Below are positions 24,063 through 30,644 of a stretch of DNA of 30,644 nt, in pieces. How positions within the stretch are numbered: position 1 is the stretch's first letter; the number at the start of each line of letters is the position of its first letter. This stretch comes from CAZBBC01 sp964489835 (GTDB lineage Bacteria > Calditrichota > Calditrichia > JAJRVZ01). Location: positions 1 through 30,644 of the forward strand of contig CAZBBC010000041.1 in NCBI GenBank assembly GCA_964489835.1. The letters run 5' to 3'. A program made the position numbers and the translations under genes. Under the pieces are notes generated by a model. The model did not search any database. It was not told the DNA's origin and saw only the letters and a program-made list of their open reading frames with translations.

Positions 24063-26441
24063 TTATTCTCGCAATTTTGCATTCATGCTGCTCTCAGCAT
24101 CACTAATAATCTTATTAAAAATCTTACCAACCTCCTTCTCATTTAAAGTTCTTTCAGAAGACTGAAAGCGGATGCGAAATGCGATGCTTTTTTTGCTTTC
24201 CCCTAATTGTTTACTTTGGAAAAGATCGAATATCTCAACATGTTTTACCAGAGGTCTTCCGCTCTGGTATATTAAATCTTCTAACGCTCTTGCGTTTAGA
24301 TCTGATTCAATGACAAAAGAAAGATCTTTTTCAATAAAAGGAAATCTTGAGAACATCTCAAAAAACTGAGTAAAATTGAGATGTTCTTTTAATAAATCAA
24401 CGGAAAATTCAAAGCCAAATACATTTGAGTGGATATCAAAATGTCGGGATATCTCCTCTTTTATAAGCCCAAATTGACCCAACTGATTCTTTCCTATCTT
24501 TACTCCAAGCACCTGATCCTGATCAAAATAGACCGTATTATCATATAAAATAAATTCATATTTGTCAAGGAATATTTTCTCCAGATAGGTTTCGACAGAA
24601 CCCTTAATATCATAGAAATCAACACTTGATACCCCCTCAAACCAACCAGGCCGCCGTCTGGAACCATGTATAAGCCCACTGATATAATAGGGTTGAGATT
24701 CTGGGGATCCTATATTTGAATTTAAGAAAACCCTTCCATGCTCGAATAAATGTAAATCGACGGCACTACGGTTGATATTGTAGGCAGCTACTTTTAATAA
24801 TCCCGGAATAAGCGAGCGACGCATAACATTCATGTCATCGCTAATAGGATTCATTACCTTTATAAAATCGCCGTTATCAATTTCTCTTAATTCGCGATAA
24901 GCGACCATACTATTGGTGATTACTTCGTAGTAACCCTGCTCTCTAATCTCTGTTTTGAGCATTTGATGAATTAATTCATCTTTATTTGGTTTTATGTCAT
25001 ATTCGATTGCTGTATGTTCTTTAACCGGAATATGATCAAAATTAATCAACCGGGCAACCTCTTCAATCAGATCCACCTCACGCTCCAAATCCGGCCTGAA
25101 AGTGGGAATCAAAGCAGTTTCGTTTTCATACTGTATATTTAACCTGCCCAAAATTGAAGTGATAGTACTATCATCCAAATGAGTTCCCAGGAGATGGTTG
25201 ACCCTTTTGGGCCTGACATGGATCTTTTTATTTGTGTATTTTTTGGGATATGCGTCGACAATATCTTTCAGGACTTCCCCACCAGCCAGTGATGCCATGA
25301 GGAATGCTGCCCGGTCACAGGCAAAAGGTATTCCATTGGGGTCGACACCCCGCTCAAATCTCTGTGAAGCCTCCGAGGAAAGGCCCAATATTTTCGATGC
25401 CCTGCCAATACTCAATGGATTAAAATAAGCACTTTCCAGTAGGATGTTCTTTGTATTTTCCGAAACTTCAGAATTTAATCCCCCCATAATACCACCAATA
25501 GCCACTGCCTTATCGACGTCGCAGATCATCACGGTTTTTGGCGGTAACTCTCGTTCTTTCTCATCCAGGGTAATGAATTTTTCATCTGTTTTTGATTCAC
25601 GCACTATTATTTTGGAGCCGGTAATCTGTGACAGATCAAACGCATGAAGTGGCTGACCAAGCTCTAAAAGAACATAATTTGTTATATCAACAATATTATT
25701 GATCGGTCGTATACCGCCTGCCTTCAGACGATCAGCCATCCACCTGGGGCTGGGACCCGGTTTAACATTACGTATAATTCTTGCTGCATACCGGGGACAT
25801 CCGTCGGGGCTTTCAATCTTTATGGTAACAAAATCCTTTGCTTTTTCTGAGATCTCCGGGCTTTTGAATGCAGGTGTGTTAAAATTGGTGGATAATACGG
25901 CGGCAACTTCTCTGGCAACACCTATCATACTCATCGCATCCGGACGGTTTGGTGTAATCGAAATATCGAGAACATAATCTTGTGTCGGAGATAATAAACG
26001 ATATAGGTCTGCGCCAATGGGGTAATCATCGGGTAAAACCCAGATACCACTGGATTTTTCTTCGAGACCCAGCTCTTCTTCCGAACAAATCATCCCAAAG
26101 GATTCAATTTCCCGAATTTTTGCCTTTTTTATCGTTAAACCATTCGGAAGTTGGGTACCTGGAGGTGCAAAGGCAATATGTTGATTTTTTGCTATATTGG
26201 GAGCACCACAGATAACCTGCAACTGATCTTTCCCGGTGTCAACTTCACATACCGATAATTTATCTGCATTCGGATGTTTCTCGACTTTAATTACCAGTCC
26301 AACAGAAACACCATTAAAAACAGGCAATAAAGGAGTAACCTCTTCTACCTCCAATCCAACCATCGTTAACTTTTCTGCCAAAACATATGGCGATAGATCA
26401 GATTTTACATAGTCTTTAAGCCAATTATAAGATACTTTCAT
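24063..26441 (-). CDS. pheT: Phenylalanine--tRNA ligase beta subunit
   Basis: A 792-residue beta chain of the alpha2-beta2 enzyme. Domains in order: N-terminal MKVSYNWLKDYV, the EMAP-type tRNA-binding fold (KVEKHPNADKLSVCEVD near 53-69, then VICGAPNI), B3/B4 editing region with RWMADRLKAGGIRPINNIVD, B5, the catalytic-like core (EHGRVFLN) and a C-terminal anticodon-binding ferredoxin-like domain (FPFIEKDLSFVIE, RTLNEKEVGKIFNKI). Normal length. Follows pheS by 57 bases and nearly abuts the coiled-coil gene. Confidence 0.97.
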   Translation of the reverse strand: MKVSYNWLKDYVKSDLSPYVLAEKLTMVGLEVEEVTPLLPVFNGVSVGLVIKVEKHPNADKLSVCEVDTGKDQLQVICGAPNIAKNQHIAFAPPGTQLPNGLTIKKAKIREIESFGMICSEEELGLEEKSSGIWVLPDDYPIGADLYRLLSPTQDYVLDISITPNRPDAMSMIGVAREVAAVLSTNFNTPAFKSPEISEKAKDFVTIKIESPDGCPRYAARIIRNVKPGPSPRWMADRLKAGGIRPINNIVDITNYVLLELGQPLHAFDLSQITGSKIIVRESKTDEKFITLDEKERELPPKTVMICDVDKAVAIGGIMGGLNSEVSENTKNILLESAYFNPLSIGRASKILGLSSEASQRFERGVDPNGIPFACDRAAFLMASLAGGEVLKDIVDAYPKKYTNKKIHVRPKRVNHLLGTHLDDSTITSILGRLNIQYENETALIPTFRPDLEREVDLIEEVARLINFDHIPVKEHTAIEYDIKPNKDELIHQMLKTEIREQGYYEVITNSMVAYRELREIDNGDFIKVMNPISDDMNVMRRSLIPGLLKVAAYNINRSAVDLHLFEHGRVFLNSNIGSPESQPYYISGLIHGSRRRPGWFEGVSSVDFYDIKGSVETYLEKIFLDKYEFILYDNTVYFDQDQVLGVKIGKNQLGQFGLIKEEISRHFDIHSNVFGFEFSVDLLKEHLNFTQFFEMFSRFPFIEKDLSFVIESDLNARALEDLIYQSGRPLVKHVEIFDLFQSKQLGESKKSIAFRIRFQSSERTLNEKEVGKIFNKIISDAESSMNAKLRE

Positions 26442-26498
26442 AAAAAAATATTTCAGTTTAATGACATTGAAGTAAATCTAAAAAGGTGGGTACCCTGT

Positions 26499-27503
26499 TT
26501 AAAACTGCTCTAAAAATCTTATATCATTCTCAAAAAAGAGACGGATATCATGGATACCGTATTTAAGCATCGCGATTCTGTCAATACCCATACCGAAAGC
26601 GTAACCGGTATATTTTTCAGAATCGTAATTTACATAATCGAATACGTTCGGATCCACCATTCCGGCACCGGAAATCTCAACCCATCCTGTATTCTTACAG
26701 ACGCGACATCCTTTACCCCGGCAAAAAACACATATAAAATCATATTCGGCGCTTGGTTCCGTAAACGGGAAAAAACTGGGACGGAATCGGACACGGATAT
26801 CTGACCCAAACATTTTATGCGCAAATGCAGTGATAACACCTTTCAAATCACCGAAATTGATACCTTCATCCACGACTAATCCTTCCACTTGATGAAAAAA
26901 CGGTGAATGACTGGCATCGGGTGTATCCCTTCTGTATACGCGACCAGGTGCAATGATACGGACCGGGGGCTTTGATTGTTCCATAACCCGAATCTGTACG
27001 GGCGAGGTGTGCGTACGAAGAACGATATCCTCAGTTATATACAAAGTATCCTGCATATCCCTGGCGGGGTGATTTTTAGGCATGTTGAGTGCTTCAAAAT
27101 TGTAATAATCCGTCTCTATCTCAGGCCCGTCCTCTATTCTAAAACCCATACCCATAAATATTGTTTTGATTTCATCGAGTATTTTTGTTAACGGATGTTT
27201 TCGACCCGTAAAAGGCCTTCTGCCCGGTAAAGTTAAATCCAATGCCTTCTTGTCGGTCTTCCGTTGCAAGCCAGATTGCAGATTTTCCAGCTCACGACCC
27301 AAATGGGTCTTTAGCTCATTGAGCACTTTACCAATTTTAGGACGATCTGTTGCGTTGACGTCTTTTAAACGGGCAAATAGCTCGGCCACTTCCCCTTTGC
27401 GACTCAGATATTTAATTCTGATTTTTTCAACTTCGGGAAGAGTTTTAACACGGCTGATATCGGCTTTGAATTTTTCTTTCAGATCTCTGATACGATCAAG
27501 CAT
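26499..27503 (-). CDS. pheS: Phenylalanine--tRNA ligase alpha subunit
   Basis: A 334-residue class II synthetase catalytic chain. N-terminal coiled coil (1-85), then GRKHPLTKILDEIKTIFMGM and LRTHTSPVQIRVM. Motif 2 appears in HSPFFHQVEGLVVDEG and the C-terminal motif 3 as AFGMGIDRIAMLKYGI. An insert with cysteines (FCRGKGCRVCKNTG), found in many PheS, is present. AAGGAT lies just before the ATG. The terminator at 27520 separates it from rplT, so pheST may have its own promoter or depend on read-through. Confidence 0.97.
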   Translation of the reverse strand: MLDRIRDLKEKFKADISRVKTLPEVEKIRIKYLSRKGEVAELFARLKDVNATDRPKIGKVLNELKTHLGRELENLQSGLQRKTDKKALDLTLPGRRPFTGRKHPLTKILDEIKTIFMGMGFRIEDGPEIETDYYNFEALNMPKNHPARDMQDTLYITEDIVLRTHTSPVQIRVMEQSKPPVRIIAPGRVYRRDTPDASHSPFFHQVEGLVVDEGINFGDLKGVITAFAHKMFGSDIRVRFRPSFFPFTEPSAEYDFICVFCRGKGCRVCKNTGWVEISGAGMVDPNVFDYVNYDSEKYTGYAFGMGIDRIAMLKYGIHDIRLFFENDIRFLEQF

Positions 27504-27519
27504 TGTTTATCCTTGAATC

Positions 27520-27551
27520 AAAAAAAAGGAAGTGCAAAAAGTGGCACTTCC
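27520..27551 (-). terminator. Rho-independent terminator between rplT and pheS
   Basis: On the minus strand GGAAGTGC (27551-27544) pairs with GCACTTCC (27535-27528) around an 8-base loop, followed by eight U (27527-27520). It lies 27 bases after the rplT stop and 17 before the pheS start, so it ends the thrS-infC-rpmI-rplT transcript, fully or as an attenuator for pheST. Confidence 0.9.
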
Positions 27552-27578
27552 CTAAGATCATAAATAAAATCAATGGTG

Positions 27579-27926
27579 TTAAGCGCTAATTTCTTTTACT
27601 AATTTTTCGAAGGCCTGAGGATTACGAACAGCCAAATCAGCAAGAACTTTACGGTTTAATTCATTTTTTTTCTCTGTCAACTTATTCATAAAAACCGAAT
27701 AAGTAATTCCGTTTTCTCTGCAAGCGGCATTGATACGGGTGATCCATAATTTTCGAAAATTTCGCTTTTTCGTTCTCCGGTCCCGATAGGCATATAACAA
27801 TGATTTTTCGACCTGATCTTTGGCTGATTTATAAAGACGGCTCTTACCCAATCGATATCCCTTGGCCGCCGAAAGAACCTTTTTTCTTCTATGTCTTGCT
27901 ACCACATTATTTGTTGCCCTTGGCAT
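27579..27926 (-). CDS. rplT: 50S ribosomal protein L20
   Basis: A 115-residue ribosomal protein needed for early 50S assembly. MPRATNNVVARHRRKKVLSAAKGYRLGK-type start, RDRRTKKRNFRKLWITRINAA in the middle, and a normal C-terminal globular part (LNRKVLADLAVRNPQAFEKL). In many bacteria L20 represses its own operon. It follows rpmI by 29 bases and contains an upstream AAAGGAG. Confidence 0.98.
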   Translation of the reverse strand: MPRATNNVVARHRRKKVLSAAKGYRLGKSRLYKSAKDQVEKSLLYAYRDRRTKKRNFRKLWITRINAACRENGITYSVFMNKLTEKKNELNRKVLADLAVRNPQAFEKLVKEISA

Positions 27927-27955
27927 GGTACTTAAACTCCTTTCGTACTCTATGA

Positions 27956-28150
27956 TTATTGCAAAATCATTTTATGTACACGCTTCTCATCAGATTTTGC
28001 CACAATACTCTCTTTTCTGAGACTTCTTTTTCTCTTTGGTGACTTTTTAGTTAATATATGGCTGAAATGTGAGCTATGCCGTTTGATTTTTCCACTTTTG
28101 GTTACCCGGAATCGTTTGGCTGCTCCTCTGTTTGATTTCATTTTTGGCAT
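27956..28150 (-). CDS. rpmI: 50S ribosomal protein L35
   Basis: A 64-residue, very basic ribosomal protein. MPKMKSNRGAAKRFRVTKSG is the family N terminus, followed by KSPKRKRSLRKE and a C-terminal MILQ. Lies between infC and rplT as in almost all bacteria; only 21 bases separate it from infC, too short for an L20-type leader there. Confidence 0.97.
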   Translation of the reverse strand: MPKMKSNRGAAKRFRVTKSGKIKRHSSHFSHILTKKSPKRKRSLRKESIVAKSDEKRVHKMILQ

Positions 28151-28171
28151 TATATCTGTTCCTTATTATTA

Positions 28172-28681
28172 TTACTTCAGAATCATAGTCATGGTCAGTC
28201 TGCGACCTTCAAATTTTTTATCGGTTTCCACCTTGGCAATATCATCAAGAATATCAACAACACGATCAAGAAGTTTTTCCCCGAATTCTTTATAGGCCAT
28301 TTCTCGGCCGCGGAACTGTACAGTGAATTTAACTTTATTTTTCTGTTCCAGAAATTTTCTGGCATGTTTAATCTTGAATTCTAAATCATGATCTTCTGTC
28401 CGCGGACGGAGACGGATCTCCTTAAGGACAATAACATGTTGTTTTTTCTTGCTATCTTTCTCTCTTTTACTGATTTCATATTTAAATTTACCGAAATCAA
28501 GGACTTTACACACCGGCGGATTCGCATCCGGTGAAATTTCAACCAAATCCAATCCTTCCTCATCTGCCACCTGAAGTCCTTTTGTCGTAGAGACAACGCC
28601 TATCTGTTGGCCTTCGGGACCGATAAGTCTGATTTCCTCTGCAGTGATTTGGTCATTGATTCTTGTCTTGTTTTTTTTAAT
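28172..28681 (-). CDS. infC: Translation initiation factor IF-3, start codon ATT
   Basis: A 169-residue factor that keeps ribosomal subunits apart and checks start-codon pairing. The conserved N-terminal part (KNKTRINDQITAEEIRLIGP, then EGQQIGVVSTTKGLQVADEEGLDLVEI) extends well upstream of the first standard start, a GTG at 28570, which would cut off 37 residues. In this frame, between the upstream TAG and that GTG, the credible start is ATT at 28681-28679, preceded by AAGGAG at a 7-base distance. ATT is the classic IF-3 start that lets IF-3 repress its own translation. C-terminal domain (FRGREMAYKEFGEKLLDRVV) is normal. Confidence 0.93.
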   Translation of the reverse strand: MKKNKTRINDQITAEEIRLIGPEGQQIGVVSTTKGLQVADEEGLDLVEISPDANPPVCKVLDFGKFKYEISKREKDSKKKQHVIVLKEIRLRPRTEDHDLEFKIKHARKFLEQKNKVKFTVQFRGREMAYKEFGEKLLDRVVDILDDIAKVETDKKFEGRRLTMTMILK

Positions 28682-28696
28682 AGTACACTCCTTCAG

Positions 28697-30634
28697 CTAA
28701 TCAATAATTTCTTTATTTTTTATTTCAGATTGTAATTTGATTAGCAGATCCTCTTTTGCCATAGCTCCTAAATCGCCCCTTCCCTTCTGTCTTACTGAGG
28801 GATGGCTCGATTCAACTTCCTTGTCTCCAATAATAAGCATATAGGGTATTTTCTGAATCTCTGCTTCTCTGATTTTATAGCCGACCTTTTCATTCCGCTC
28901 ATCCCGCTCGGTACGAATCCCATTATTTTTTAGAAAAATATCAATTTCTTGTGCCATTTCAAAATGACGATCGGCAATAGGAATAATTTTAACTTGTGTC
29001 GGAGCGAGCCACAGAGGAAAATTTCCGGCATAATGCTCTATGAGTATGCCAAAAAAGCGTTCCAGCGATCCCAACAAGGCCCTGTGAATGGTAATCGGCT
29101 GGACATGATTACTTTCCGAATCGACATATTCGATATTAAATTTTTCGGGCAGATTAAAATCGACCTGAATGGTTGAACATTGCCACGATCTTCCCAGAAT
29201 ATCCCTGATCTTAATGTCGATTTTGGGTCCGTAGAAGACTCCTTCGCCCGGATCAATTTTATATTTTATATTGTTATTTTCCAACGCCTTTCGCAAGGCC
29301 TCTGTCGCTTCATCCCATTTTTCTATGGATCCGACAAATCTTTCTGGACGGGTAGAAAGATAAACATCATATTGATCAAATCCAAAGGTGCGTAACATAA
29401 ACATCGTGAAATTAAGCACGCGTATTATTTCTTCAGTTAATTGATCAGGAGTGCAAAAAATATGGGCATCATCCTGAGTAAATCCGCGTACGCGCATCAA
29501 TCCGTGTAATACACCCGACCGTTCATAACGGTAGACAGTTCCGAGTTCAGCAAACCGGATTGGCAAATCGCGATAACTGCGCAGTTTCGAATTATAGATG
29601 GTCAGGTGAAAAGGACAATTCATCGGTTTGAGCTGATATTCAACATTCTCTACCGGCATAGGCGCGTACATATTTTCCTGATAAAAACTGGTGTGGCCGC
29701 TACGCTCCCACAAATTCAATTTAGCGACATGGGGAGTAAATACCAGTTCATAATCATTTTTTGAGTGCTCTTCCTTCCAAAAATTTTCTATAATATTTCT
29801 GATAGCAGCACCTTTCGGATGCCATAAAATCAAACCGCTGCCAATCTCATCATGAATAGAAAAAAGATCTAATTCTTTTCCCAGTTTTCTATGATCTCTC
29901 TTCTTTGCCTCCTCGAGGCGATGTAAATGCTCTTTCAACTGCTTTTTATCGGGATAAGAGGTTGCATAAAGACGTTGCAGCATCTTATTGTTCTCATCAC
30001 CACGCCAGTAAGCGCCGGCGACCGCCAGTAGTTTGAAGTTTTTTCCAAGTTTTCTGGTGGAGGGAACATGGGGACCACGGCAAAGATCGGTAAATTCACC
30101 CTGACTATAAGCGCTGATACCGTTCTCAAGTTCATTTATCAACTCGATTTTTAGTCCCTCACCAAGACTTTTAAATAAATCTATGGCCTCTTCCCGGGAC
30201 AATTCCTGCCGTGAAACCTTCAGATCCTCATCAACGATCTTTGACATCTCGGCTTCAATATTGGTGAAATCCTCCGGTGTTAACATTCGATCAAGTTCAA
30301 TATCGTAATAAAAACCGTCTTCGATCGGAGGTCCGATCCCTAATTGTGCTTCCGGAAAAAGACGCTTAACTGCTTGAGCCATCAAGTGGGCCGAAGAATG
30401 CCAATATATATCACGACCCTCATCATCTTTAAAAGTGAGGACCTGAATTGGGCCACTGTCCTTGATAGGAGTCTGCAATCCGACAATTTGATCGTTTATT
30501 TTTGCAGCCAAAGCGTTCTTTGCCAATCCCGGACTTATATCTACGGCAATCTTTTCAGGGGTGGTTCCTGTGGGATATGATCGGGATTCACCATCCGGAA
30601 AGATAATCTCTATTGTATTATTTGCTGTACTCAT
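28697..30634 (-). CDS. thrS: Threonine--tRNA ligase
   Basis: A complete 645-residue class II synthetase. N-terminal TGS domain (IEIIFPDGESRSYPTGTTPEKIA), then the editing domain with HSSAHLMAQAVKRLFP (HxxxH at about 78-82) and later CRGPHVPSTRKL. Catalytic core: MNCPFHL (zinc cysteine), RFAELGTVYRYERSG (motif 2), RVRGFTQDDAHIF, and HRALLGSLERFFGILIEHYAG (motif 3). Anticodon-binding C-terminal domain starts at WLAPTQVKIIP. First gene of the thrS-infC-rpmI-rplT operon; its stop is 15 bases before the infC ATT start, and its own leader lies outside the window. Confidence 0.97.
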   Translation of the reverse strand: MSTANNTIEIIFPDGESRSYPTGTTPEKIAVDISPGLAKNALAAKINDQIVGLQTPIKDSGPIQVLTFKDDEGRDIYWHSSAHLMAQAVKRLFPEAQLGIGPPIEDGFYYDIELDRMLTPEDFTNIEAEMSKIVDEDLKVSRQELSREEAIDLFKSLGEGLKIELINELENGISAYSQGEFTDLCRGPHVPSTRKLGKNFKLLAVAGAYWRGDENNKMLQRLYATSYPDKKQLKEHLHRLEEAKKRDHRKLGKELDLFSIHDEIGSGLILWHPKGAAIRNIIENFWKEEHSKNDYELVFTPHVAKLNLWERSGHTSFYQENMYAPMPVENVEYQLKPMNCPFHLTIYNSKLRSYRDLPIRFAELGTVYRYERSGVLHGLMRVRGFTQDDAHIFCTPDQLTEEIIRVLNFTMFMLRTFGFDQYDVYLSTRPERFVGSIEKWDEATEALRKALENNNIKYKIDPGEGVFYGPKIDIKIRDILGRSWQCSTIQVDFNLPEKFNIEYVDSESNHVQPITIHRALLGSLERFFGILIEHYAGNFPLWLAPTQVKIIPIADRHFEMAQEIDIFLKNNGIRTERDERNEKVGYKIREAEIQKIPYMLIIGDKEVESSHPSVRQKGRGDLGAMAKEDLLIKLQSEIKNKEIID

Positions 30635-30644
30635 AACTGTTTTT

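Overview
This is an AT-rich bacterial chromosome segment with about 40 protein genes, two proline tRNAs, a probable 6S RNA and several small intergenic repeats. No phage, insertion-sequence transposase or CRISPR array is visible. Gene order (thrS-infC-rpmI-rplT-pheS-pheT-coiled coil-zapA-6S RNA-rny), many genes without a clear Shine-Dalgarno site, and hairpin repeats of a type I associate with Bacteroidota suggest a member of the FCB superphylum, perhaps a Marinimicrobia- or Calditrichota-like lineage. That placement is inference; I cannot run a phylogeny.

Left part (1-8.8 kb, + strand): 3' end of alanine dehydrogenase, a NodB-type polysaccharide deacetylase, a MerR-type regulator, tRNA-Pro(GGG) with a terminator, a DPM1-like glycosyltransferase overlapping protein-L-isoaspartate methyltransferase, a DUF368 (PopT-type) membrane protein, tRNA-Pro(CGG), leuS, and, overlapping leuS by 4 bases, a membrane protein fusing a phytol/dolichol-kinase-like domain (VTE5 type) to a DUF92 domain (VTE6 type). 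Several of these point to polyprenyl-phosphate lipid metabolism.

Middle (8.8-20.1 kb, mostly - strand): two small unknown genes, a repeat-bearing 500-base gap, csrA, a biotin-dependent acyl-CoA carboxylase beta subunit plus an enoyl-CoA hydratase-family gene (leucine-catabolism type), and a tightly packed five-gene operon cutA - IF-2B-like - AbrB - PIN - yqeC. The yqeC frame is interrupted by one in-frame TAA. Then come pdxS-pdxT (pyridoxal phosphate synthase), a PqqD-like protein, and a three-gene unit: CxxC membrane protein - DUF58 protein - selD. The selD gene reads through an in-frame TGA at the catalytic position and has a SECIS-like hairpin just after it, so SelD is itself a selenoprotein and the host should use selenocysteine.

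Right part (20.4-30.6 kb, - strand): folD, a cluster of inverted hairpin repeats, rny (RNase Y), the 6S RNA, zapA, a short coiled-coil protein, pheT, pheS, a rho-independent terminator, rplT, rpmI, infC and thrS. infC starts with the rare codon ATT, as in the classic autoregulated infC genes, so the usual start codons would truncate it by 37 residues.

I see no clearly new multi-gene system. The most interesting points are the selenocysteine-containing SelD next to a yqeC broken by a stop, the isoprenoid-kinase-like fusion, the probable 6S RNA, the cutA-to-yqeC operon that carries an AbrB/PIN pair, and the paired inverted hairpin repeats.
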